From JBFWNZ01 sp050250795 (GTDB taxonomy: Bacteria; Pseudomonadota; Alphaproteobacteria; UBA8366), in NCBI GenBank assembly GCA_050250795.1, contig JBFWNZ010000215.1:1-6710 (forward strand): DNA of 6,710 nt, read 5' to 3'. The notes beneath the pieces are model-generated. The model ran no database searches. It saw only the letters and a program-made list of their open reading frames with translations, and was not told the DNA's origin. This document shows, piece by piece, positions 1 through 5,442 of the stretch. Every line of letters starts with the position of its first letter. Position 1 is the stretch's first letter. The position numbers were made by a program, and so were the translations under genes.

Positions 1-373
1 ATTCGCCCGCGGCGATTTGCGGCAGGTACTTTTCCTTCTGCTCCTTGCTGCCATGCCGCAGCACGGTGCCCATCGTGTACATCTGGGCGTGGCAGGCGCC
101 GGCCGAGCAGCCGGTGGCGTGGATGGTCTCCAGGATCACCGCGCCGGCGCGGATCGGCAGGCCGGCCCCGCCATATTCCTCGGGGATGAGGGCGGCGAGA
201 TAGCCCGACTGCGTCAGCGCATCGACGAACTCTGTCGGGTAGCGCTCCAGCAGCGGCTTCTTCTCCAGCTTGCGCCAGTATTCGCCCGGAAAATCCTCGC
301 AGATGCGCCGCACCGCCTCGCGGATGTCGGCGTAATCCTCGTCGATCGGGATCGTCAGCTCGGGATTGCTCAT
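1..373 (-). CDS. Acyl-CoA dehydrogenase, third tandem copy (N-terminal part only)
   Basis: This is the N-terminal 124 residues of an acyl-CoA dehydrogenase (flavoprotein oxidising an acyl-CoA to the 2-enoyl-CoA); the gene runs off the left edge, so no stop is seen. The start is the ATG complementary to 371-373, preceded by a GAAGGAAG ribosome site about 8 nt upstream. The product begins MSNPELTIPIDEDYADIREA and contains the same YLAALIPEEYGGAGLPIRAG block and AQMYTMGTVLRHGS block as the two copies upstream of it. The first ~60 residues differ clearly from both other copies while the next 60 are nearly identical, so this looks like the oldest or least homogenised copy. It lies 40 nt downstream of the second copy in the same operon. 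The FAD-binding and catalytic regions are outside the window. Family assignment is secure; substrate is unknown. Confidence 0.9.
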   Translation of the reverse strand, partial: MSNPELTIPIDEDYADIREAVRRICEDFPGEYWRKLEKKPLLERYPTEFVDALTQSGYLAALIPEEYGGAGLPIRAGAVILETIHATGCSAGACHAQMYTMGTVLRHGSKEQKEKYLPQIAAGE

Positions 374-413
374 AACGTCGGCTTCCTTCTCGCGGCGTTC
401 TGTTCGCGGCCCG

Positions 414-1598
414 TCAGTACGAGCGCGGCAGGCCCAGGATGTGCTGGGCGATGAAGTTCATGATCATGTTCGGGTGGACCGGGCCGTTGCGCGACAGGCG
501 CGCCTCGCGCCATTTGCGCTCGATCCCGTATTCGCGGGCGAAAGCGAAGCCGCCGAAGGCCTGGAAGCAGGCCTCGGCGCAGGCCCACACCGCCTCGCCG
601 GACAGTAGCTTGCCCATATTCGCTTCCGAGCCGCAGGGCAGGCCGGCATCGAACAGCGCGTTCGCCTTGCGCACCATCAGGTCTGCGGCCTGAAGCTGCA
701 TATAGGCCTGGGCGATGGGGAACTGGACGCCCTGATAGCTGCCGATCGGCTTGCCGAACACCACCCGCTCGTTGACGTACTCGACCGCCCGTTTGATGAA
801 GTAGCGCCCGTTGCCGTTCGCCTCTGCGGCGACCAGGCAGCGCTCGGCGTTCATGCCCGACAGGATGTACTTGAAGCCGTTGCCTTCCTCGCCGATCAGG
901 CTGTCGGCGGGGATGACCGCGTCCTGGAAGAACACCTCGGTCGTGTTGTGGTTGACCATCGCGTCGATGGGCCGGATTTCCACGCCGTTGCCCTTCAACT
1001 CGCGCAGGTCGATCAGGAACACCGAAATGCCGTCGGTGCGCTTCTTCGCCTCGCTGGCGGGCGAGGTGCGGGCCAGCAGCAGCATCAGGTCGGAATGCGC
1101 CGCGCGGCTGGTCCAGACCTTCTGGCCGTTGACGACGTAGCCGTTGCCCTTCTTGTCGGCGCGGGTTTTGAGCTGGGTCGTGTCCGATCCCGTCGTCGGC
1201 TCGGTCACGCCGAAGGCTTGCAGCCGCAGGCGCCCCGCCGCGATCTCGGGCAGGTATTTCTGCTTCTGCTCCTCGCTGCCATGCCGCAGCACGGTGCCCA
1301 TCGTGTACATCTGGGCATGGCAGGCGCCGGCCGAGCAGGCGTTGTACATGATGGTTTCGAGGATCACCGCGCCGGCACGGATCGGCAGCCCGGCTCCGCC
1401 ATACTCCTCGGGCACCAGCGCGGCGAGATAGCCGGCATCGGTCAGCGCCTTGACGAACTCGGTCGGATAGCTGCCGCTCGGTGGCTGGTCCTCAAGGTTC
1501 TGCCAATAGGATTCCGGGAAATTCGCGCACAGCTTCGTCACCGACTCGCGCAGTTCGGGATAGTCGTCGCCCAATGCGACATGCGGGGTTCCGGCCAT
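414..1598 (-). CDS. Acyl-CoA dehydrogenase, second tandem copy (394 aa)
   Basis: This is a full-length acyl-CoA dehydrogenase of about the usual size (380-400 aa). It should oxidise a short or branched acyl-CoA with FAD, passing electrons to ETF in the cytoplasm. Domains: N-terminal helical domain (about residues 10-125), middle beta domain with the FAD-binding signature GVTEPTTGSD (130-139) and the VNGQKVW segment (156-162), and C-terminal helical domain with QAFGGFAF (346-353) and ERKWREARL (360-368). The position that carries the catalytic Glu of short/medium-chain enzymes (the YEGT motif) is Pro373 here. Glu252, in MNAERC, lies where isovaleryl- and long-chain-type enzymes carry their catalytic Glu. 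The start is the ATG complementary to 1596-1598, with a GAGGAGA site just upstream. It is about 88% identical to the preceding copy by hand alignment (about 47 differences in 385 residues). The exact substrate cannot be told. Confidence 0.94.
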   Translation of the reverse strand: MAGTPHVALGDDYPELRESVTKLCANFPESYWQNLEDQPPSGSYPTEFVKALTDAGYLAALVPEEYGGAGLPIRAGAVILETIMYNACSAGACHAQMYTMGTVLRHGSEEQKQKYLPEIAAGRLRLQAFGVTEPTTGSDTTQLKTRADKKGNGYVVNGQKVWTSRAAHSDLMLLLARTSPASEAKKRTDGISVFLIDLRELKGNGVEIRPIDAMVNHNTTEVFFQDAVIPADSLIGEEGNGFKYILSGMNAERCLVAAEANGNGRYFIKRAVEYVNERVVFGKPIGSYQGVQFPIAQAYMQLQAADLMVRKANALFDAGLPCGSEANMGKLLSGEAVWACAEACFQAFGGFAFAREYGIERKWREARLSRNGPVHPNMIMNFIAQHILGLPRSY

Positions 1599-1623
1599 CG
1601 TGTCTCCTCGTCTTGCCGGCCCG

Positions 1624-2823
1624 TCAGTACGAGCGCGGCAGGCCCAGGACGTGCTGGGCGATGAAGTTCAGGATCATGTTCGGGTGAATCGGCGCGTTGC
1701 GCGACAGGCGCGCCTCGCGCCATTTGCGCTCCACCCCGTATTCGCGGGCGAAGGCGAAGCCGCCGAAGGCCTGGAAGCAGGCCTCGGCGCAGGCCCACAC
1801 CGCCTCGCCCGACAGCATCTTGCCCATGTTGGCCTCCGCGCCGCAGGGCTTGCCGGCATCGAACAGGGCGGTTGCCTTGCGCACCATCAGGTCGGCCGCC
1901 TGAAGCTGCATATGGGCCTGGGCGATGGGGAACTGGACGCCCTGAAAGCTGCCGATCGGCTTGCCGAACACCACCCGCTCGTTGACGTAGTGGACGGCCT
2001 TGCGGACGAACAGCTTGCCGTTGCCGATAGCTTCGGCCGAGACGAGGCAGCGCTCGGCATTCATGCCCGACAGGATGTATTTGAAGCCCTTGCCCTCCTC
2101 GCCGATCAGGCTGTCGGCAGGGATGAAGGCATCCTCGAAGAACACCTCGGTCGTGTTGTGGTTGACCATCGCGTCGATGGGCCGGATATCGACGCCGTTG
2201 CCCTTCAACTCGCGCAGGTCGATCAGGAACACCGACACGCCGTCGGCGCGGCTCTTCGCTTCGGCGGCCGGCGTGGTGCGGGCCAGCAGCAGCATCAGGT
2301 CGGAATGCGCCGCGCGGCTGATCCAGACCTTCTGGCCGTTGACGACATAGCCGTTGCCCTTCTTCTCGGCGCGGGTCTTGAGCTGGGTCGTGTCCGACCC
2401 CGTGGTTGGCTCGGTCACGCCGAAGGCTTGCAGCCGCAGGCGCCCCGCCGCGATCTCGGGCAGGTATTTCCGCTTCTGCTCTTCGCTGCCATGCCGCAGC
2501 ACGGTGCCCATCGTGTACATCTGGGCGTGCCCGGCGCTGGCGGAGCAGCCGGTCGACTGGATCGTCTCCAGGATCACCGCGCCGGCCCGGATCGGCAGGC
2601 CCGCCCCGCCATATTCCTCGGGCACCAGCGCGGCCAGATAGCCGGCCTCGGTCAGCGCCTTGATGAATGCCGTCGGATAGCTTGCGCCCGGCGGCTGGTC
2701 CTCAAGGTTGCGCCAATAGGTGTCGGGGAAATCGGCGCACAGCTTGGCGACCGACTCCCGCAGCTCCGGATAGTCGTCCTCGACCGTGACCCCGATACCG
2801 GCGGCCTCCGTCATCGCGTCCAT
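1624..2823 (-). CDS. Acyl-CoA dehydrogenase, first tandem copy (399 aa)
   Basis: This is a complete acyl-CoA dehydrogenase, the first of three in the operon and directly after the HMG-CoA lyase-like gene. FAD signature GVTEPTTGSD is at about 135-144, VNGQKVW at about 161-167, and the candidate catalytic Glu257 lies in MNAERC; the canonical YEGT Glu position is Pro378. Compared with the second copy the clearest difference is a cluster in residues about 89-98 (QSTGCSASAG against MYNACSAGAC), next to the acyl pocket of known family structures, which hints at different substrate ranges. The start chosen is the ATG complementary to 2821-2823. Its AAGGAAG ribosome site overlaps the TAA stop of the lyase gene, pointing to translational coupling. 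The internal Met4 is a possible alternative start. Only 25 nt separate its stop from the next copy. Confidence 0.94.
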   Translation of the reverse strand: MDAMTEAAGIGVTVEDDYPELRESVAKLCADFPDTYWRNLEDQPPGASYPTAFIKALTEAGYLAALVPEEYGGAGLPIRAGAVILETIQSTGCSASAGHAQMYTMGTVLRHGSEEQKRKYLPEIAAGRLRLQAFGVTEPTTGSDTTQLKTRAEKKGNGYVVNGQKVWISRAAHSDLMLLLARTTPAAEAKSRADGVSVFLIDLRELKGNGVDIRPIDAMVNHNTTEVFFEDAFIPADSLIGEEGKGFKYILSGMNAERCLVSAEAIGNGKLFVRKAVHYVNERVVFGKPIGSFQGVQFPIAQAHMQLQAADLMVRKATALFDAGKPCGAEANMGKMLSGEAVWACAEACFQAFGGFAFAREYGVERKWREARLSRNAPIHPNMILNFIAQHVLGLPRSY

Positions 2824-2833
2824 TCCTGCTTCC

Positions 2834-3799
2834 TTATTCGGCGGCCGCCGCCATCGGCGAGGCGGGCACGAACCCCTTCGGGGCTCCGGCCTGTACGTAA
2901 TGTCCGTGGACCGGCTCGCCGCCCAGATGGCGCTGCATGGTCTCGCGGGCGGTCATCAGTTTCGCCAGGTCGACGCCGGTGCGCAGGCCCATGGCCTCAA
3001 GCATGAACACAAGGTCGTCCATCACGATGTTGCCGGTCGCGCCCGGCGCATAGGGGCAGCCGCCGAGACCGGCGAGCGAGGCATCGAAGCGGCGTACGCC
3101 CGCCTCCAGGGCGGCGTCGGCATTCGCAAGGCCGAGGCCCCGCGTGTCGTGGAAATGCGCCGTGATCCGCACGTTGCCGACGGCGTCGTAGATCTGTCCG
3201 AACAGGTCGCGGACCTGTCGCGGGTTGGCATAGCCCACGGTGTCCGCCACGGTCAGTTCGTCCGCACCCGCAGCCAGGAACTGCTCCGCCAGCGCGACCA
3301 CGGCCTTGGGATCGACGCGTCCCTCGATGGAGCAGCCGAAGGACGTGGCGAGCCCGCCGACCAGCGTCACCTTGCCGTCCAGGCCCATCTCCTTGCGCAG
3401 CGCCACGATGTCGCGGAACTGCGCCACGGACTCTGCCGGTGTCTTGCGGACATTGGCGAGGTTGTGACCTTCACTGACCGAACAGACGAAGTTCAGCTTG
3501 TGGACGCCGATCTTCATACCGATCTCCGCCCCTTTCAGGTTCGGGATCAGCGCCGAAACCGTGTAGTGCCGCTCCGGCCCGGCGATGTCCAGCGCCGCGG
3601 CGCAGACATCGGCCGCATCCTGGAACTGCGGGATCAGCTTCGGCGGTACGAAGGAGCAGACCTCGACCTCGGGCACGCCGGCCGCCGCTTCCTCGCGCAG
3701 CCACGCGATCTTCGCCTCTGTCGGATAGAAGCCCTTGATCGACTGCAGGCCGTCCCGCATGCCGACTTCGCAGACGTGAACGTCGATATTCTCGCGCAT
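2834..3799 (-). CDS. HMG-CoA lyase-like protein (DRE-TIM metallolyase, 321 aa)
   Basis: By family this is a hydroxymethylglutaryl-CoA lyase-like enzyme: a TIM-barrel metal-dependent lyase that splits HMG-CoA, or a related 3-hydroxyacyl-CoA, to acetyl-CoA plus a keto acid. The human enzyme's key residues align at a constant offset: Arg15 and Asp16 (EVGMRDGLQ), Glu46 (EVEVCSF), the metal ligands His215 and His217 (HFHDT), and Cys248 and Asn257 in GLGGCPYAPGATGN (human R41, D42, E72, H233, H235, C266, N275). Length fits the ~300-aa family. The frame stays open upstream to 4162, but I chose the ATG complementary to 3797-3799. It has a GGGAGG ribosome site 6 nt away, family homology begins right there, and a likely promoter lies inside the extension. 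It is first in an operon with three dehydrogenases, which suits leucine-like or other branched acyl-CoA breakdown. Related lyases act on other substrates, so true HMG-CoA activity is not proven. Confidence 0.92.
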   Translation of the reverse strand: MRENIDVHVCEVGMRDGLQSIKGFYPTEAKIAWLREEAAAGVPEVEVCSFVPPKLIPQFQDAADVCAAALDIAGPERHYTVSALIPNLKGAEIGMKIGVHKLNFVCSVSEGHNLANVRKTPAESVAQFRDIVALRKEMGLDGKVTLVGGLATSFGCSIEGRVDPKAVVALAEQFLAAGADELTVADTVGYANPRQVRDLFGQIYDAVGNVRITAHFHDTRGLGLANADAALEAGVRRFDASLAGLGGCPYAPGATGNIVMDDLVFMLEAMGLRTGVDLAKLMTARETMQRHLGGEPVHGHYVQAGAPKGFVPASPMAAAAE

Positions 3800-3805
3800 G
3801 ACGAT

Positions 3806-3811
3806 CCTCCC
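3806..3811 (-). promoter_or_regulatory. Ribosome binding site that sets the lyase start
   Basis: GGGAGG on the minus strand, 6 nt before the ATG at 3799. It is a strong Shine-Dalgarno match and favours this start over in-frame upstream ATGs reaching to 4162, which would add 121 low-complexity residues with no family similarity. Confidence 0.75.
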
Positions 3812-3915
3812 GGTGAAGCTTTGCCGCTTTCCGCGCGTCCTGTGATGCCCTGTCTTGCCGTCCGATGCCAAGCGGGAATCACCGGCCGCGGCGGCGGCCA
3901 TCTGATTGTGCGCCC

Positions 3916-3943
3916 AATTTAATGGCCTCCACCGGCGAATCAA
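3916..3943 (-). promoter_or_regulatory. Candidate sigma-70 promoter of the lyase/dehydrogenase operon
   Basis: On the minus strand, TTGATT (3943-3938) is followed after 16 nt by TAAATT (3921-3916). Each matches the consensus at 4 of 6 positions, and the -10 lies in one of the few A/T-rich spots of the region. Transcription would begin near 3909, leaving a leader of about 110 nt before the lyase ATG at 3799. Assigned by eye only. Confidence 0.4.
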
Positions 3944-3944
3944 A

Positions 3945-3957
3945 CCGCCATTGGCGG
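3945..3957. promoter_or_regulatory. Palindrome next to the -35 box, possible operator
   Basis: CCGCCA-T-TGGCGG, a perfect 6-bp inverted repeat with a 1-nt centre. It sits 1 nt upstream of the candidate -35 box of the minus-strand promoter, a usual place for a regulator site. Short GC-rich palindromes arise easily in such a genome, so the functional call is tentative. Confidence 0.35.
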
Positions 3958-3977
3958 AACTTAGGCGCGATGCGACG

Positions 3978-4002
3978 CTCCCATGCACGGCGCTCATGGG
4001 AG
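3978..4002. promoter_or_regulatory. Perfect 8-bp inverted repeat, possible operator
   Basis: CTCCCATG (3978-3985) and CATGGGAG (3995-4002) are exact inverted repeats separated by 9 nt, centred in the divergent region. Centre-to-centre spacing of the half-sites is 17 bp, about one and a half helical turns. It could be a dimeric regulator site acting on one or both operons, or a hairpin in a leader of the plus-strand transcript. No regulator gene is in the window to link it to. Confidence 0.4.
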
Positions 4003-4102
4003 ATTTGCGGCATTCAGGGCCGCACGGCCCGCGCTGCAATCCCATAGGCGGTTCGCGCAATCCGCGATAAGGTCCGGCGCCGTCGGGATGGGCGGAACCT
4101 AT

Positions 4103-4107
4103 GGAGG
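4103..4107 (+). promoter_or_regulatory. Ribosome binding site deciding a GTG start
   Basis: GGAGG lies 5 nt before GTG at 4113. It overlaps the in-frame ATG at 4101, which itself has no good ribosome site upstream. The GTG start also gives a cleaner signal peptide (MRFVRCSVFAVLSLAAM), without the acidic EDD residues at the N-terminus. An ATG at 4111 is out of frame and leads to a shadow frame. Confidence 0.65.
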
Positions 4108-4112
4108 ACGAT

Positions 4113-5123
4113 GTGCGTTTCGTGCGTTGCAGCGTGTTCGCGGTTCTCTCTCTGGCTGCCATGGCAGCCCAGGCGGCGGAGCCCTACAAGGTCGAGATTT
4201 CGCTGGATTCCGTGCCGGACCATGTCCGCAACATCGCGATCGAGCGATGGGCGCGCGAGGTCGAGGCGAAGTCGGGCGGCAAGGTCGCGATCCAGGTCTA
4301 TCATTCTGCGGCGCGGTTCAAGGATATCGATCTGCCGGATGCTCTGAAGCGCGGGGCTGTCGATGTCGGCGCGCCCGGCTGGTGGCAGCTCGACGCCGCT
4401 GCACCGGACTTCGCCATCCCCGGCCTGCCGGCCTTCTATGGCGCCACCCGCCAGCAGGTTTACGCCGTGGTCGACGGCCCCGTCGGCAAGGCGCTGAACG
4501 CCCGTATCGAGAAGGCGCTGGACGTGACCGTGTTCGGACGCTGGTTCGATCTCGGCCATGTCAGCACCTTCCTGACCGCGAAGCCCGTGGCCACCCATGC
4601 GGATCTCAAGGGCCTGCGCATCCGGATTCCCGGCGGCGGCGCGAATGTGAACCTCTATCGCACCATGGGTGCGGAGCCGGTGCAGGTCGCCTGGCCCGAT
4701 GTGCCGAAGACACTGCGCGCTGGCGGCCTCGACGGGGTCCAGACGACCTATGAATCCGCACGCAGCGCAAAATTGTGGGATGCCGGCATCCGGCACGGAT
4801 TCGACGACCGCCAGACCTTCTTCCAATATGTGCCGATGGTCGCCGGCAAGAGCTGGCGCAAGATGCCGGAGGACGTGCGCAAGCTGCTCGCAGAGTGCTG
4901 GGAAGAGACGATCGACGCCAATCGCGATGCGGCGGCCGCACGCCAGGCCGTGGCGCGGGCCGAGGCCGTGACCCAGGGCGTGACGCTGGTCGAGGCAAAG
5001 CCCGCCGATATCGCGGCGATGCGCAAGCGCTTGCTGCAGACCCAGGCGGCGCTGATTGCCGAATTGAAGATCGATCCCGCGCTCGTCGCCCAGGCGGAGC
5101 GGACGCTCGACGGCCGGAACTGA
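4113..5123 (+). CDS. TRAP transporter substrate-binding protein, DctP family (336 aa)
   Basis: This is a periplasmic binding protein of a tripartite ATP-independent transporter, which captures an organic acid or related solute for a DctQ/DctM membrane pair. From the GTG start, residues 1-21 form a signal peptide (Arg-rich start, hydrophobic core, AQA cleavage site before AEPYK). The DctP hallmark follows at about 164-215: DLKGLRIRIPGG, then AEPVQVAWPDVPKTLRAGG and LDGVQTTYES. Arg171, in RIRIP, is the residue that normally grips the ligand carboxylate. The segment usually reading DGxEN reads DGVQT here, so the second ligand contact may differ. No TRAP membrane subunits are in the window, making it an orphan locally. 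It begins a likely operon with the recombinase-like mini-protein and the hydrolase, divergent from the CoA operon. If ATG 4101 is used, the protein is 340 aa. Ligand unknown. Confidence 0.9.
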   Translation: MRFVRCSVFAVLSLAAMAAQAAEPYKVEISLDSVPDHVRNIAIERWAREVEAKSGGKVAIQVYHSAARFKDIDLPDALKRGAVDVGAPGWWQLDAAAPDFAIPGLPAFYGATRQQVYAVVDGPVGKALNARIEKALDVTVFGRWFDLGHVSTFLTAKPVATHADLKGLRIRIPGGGANVNLYRTMGAEPVQVAWPDVPKTLRAGGLDGVQTTYESARSAKLWDAGIRHGFDDRQTFFQYVPMVAGKSWRKMPEDVRKLLAECWEETIDANRDAAAARQAVARAEAVTQGVTLVEAKPADIAAMRKRLLQTQAALIAELKIDPALVAQAERTLDGRN

Positions 5124-5137
5124 AGCCGGGAACGGCT
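5124..5137 (+). other. Small hairpin right after the binding-protein stop
   Basis: AGCCG-GGAA-CGGCT forms a 5-bp stem with a GNRA-type loop directly after the TGA at 5121-5123. There is no T-run, so it is not a classical terminator. It might affect mRNA processing between the binding-protein gene and the next gene, or be chance. Confidence 0.25.
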
Positions 5138-5173
5138 CGAACGCGAAGAAGCGGAACAGGGAGGAATGCCAGG

Positions 5174-5431
5174 ATGAGCGATCTGCAGGTGGCCGAGGAC
5201 GGCCGCTACCTCGGGGGCGATGTGCCCTTCGGCTACAAGGTCTGGGGCGATTATCTGGTCGAGGTGCCAGCGGAACTCGATGCCTGCATCACCATGATCC
5301 GCATGACCAAGCTGGGCCACGATTTCGATTCCATCGCTGCGGCGGTCCAGGCACAGCACGGTGTGACGCCGACCCGGGCCCAGTATGACGGGCTGGTCGC
5401 CAGCGCCCGCCGCCGCTACGGCCCGTTATAG
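5174..5431 (+). CDS. Stand-alone serine-recombinase 'recombinase domain'-like small protein (85 aa)
   Basis: A complete small gene with start ATG 5174, preceded by GGAGG at 5160-5164, and stop TAG at 5429-5431. Residues about 10-70 read GRYLGGDVPFGYKVWGDYLV, then EVPAELDACI, an LGHDFDSIAAAV helix segment and QHGVTPTRAQ. This is the pattern of the DNA-binding 'recombinase' domain that follows the catalytic domain in large serine recombinases (G-R-x-x-G-G-x-x-P-F-G-Y, then a short beta hairpin, then a helix with IAxxL and G-V). The catalytic resolvase domain with its nucleophile Ser and the long dimerisation helix are absent, as is any zinc-ribbon part. It cannot recombine DNA by itself. It could be a domesticated DNA-binding protein, perhaps a regulator of this locus, or a remnant. 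The good ribosome site, intact frame and 11-nt gap to the hydrolase, whose ribosome site overlaps its stop, argue that it is expressed. Family call rests on motif recall, not a search. Confidence 0.75.
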   Translation: MSDLQVAEDGRYLGGDVPFGYKVWGDYLVEVPAELDACITMIRMTKLGHDFDSIAAAVQAQHGVTPTRAQYDGLVASARRRYGPL

Positions 5432-5442
5432 GGAGACCGCTC

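Larger units (their letters stand above)
1..2823 (-). repeat. Tandem array of three paralogous acyl-CoA dehydrogenase genes
   Basis: Three head-to-tail copies of one gene, with a period of 1210-1225 bp. Starts are at 373, 1598 and 2823; stops of the two complete copies are at 414 and 1624. Identical DNA blocks seen by direct comparison: 1198-1260 equals 2408-2470 (63 nt), 927-977 equals 2137-2187 (51 nt), and 47-88, 1275-1316 and 2485-2526 are the same 42 nt in all three. The 3' ends around both stop codons also match closely. This comes from gene duplication rather than a mobile element; no flanking insertion sequence is visible. Confidence 0.9.
3800..4112. other. Divergent intergenic region (313 bp)
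   Basis: Non-coding stretch between the minus-strand lyase operon and the plus-strand TRAP binding protein operon. It holds a candidate minus-strand promoter (3916-3943), a palindrome next to it (3945-3957) and an 8-bp inverted repeat (3978-4002). I saw no tRNA, no small-RNA-like terminator and no credible small gene; the open frames crossing it lack ribosome sites and family resemblance. No convincing sigma-70 promoter was found for the plus-strand operon. Confidence 0.7.

Noticed and set aside
1600..3006. Long plus-strand open frame (468 codons) antisense to the dehydrogenase and lyase genes
   Set aside because: It lies opposite well-supported genes, its product is rich in Arg/Gly/Ala/His without a fold pattern, and similar frames recur opposite each copy (for example 948-1664), as expected from GC-rich codon bias.
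3884..3899. GGCCGC/GCGGCC inverted repeat
   Set aside because: Simple GC-rich low-complexity run; such palindromes are expected by chance at this base composition.
4005..4080. Possible promoter for the plus-strand operon (TTGCGG and GATAAG elements)
   Set aside because: The hexamers are not at a workable distance from each other and match the consensus poorly.
3800..4162. N-terminal 121-residue extension of the lyase reading frame
   Set aside because: No similarity to the family, low-complexity sequence, it crosses the candidate promoter, and a strong ribosome site sits at the ATG at 3799.
4014..4826. Minus-strand open frame opposite the TRAP binding protein
   Set aside because: It is a shadow frame opposite a protein with clear signal peptide and DctP motifs.
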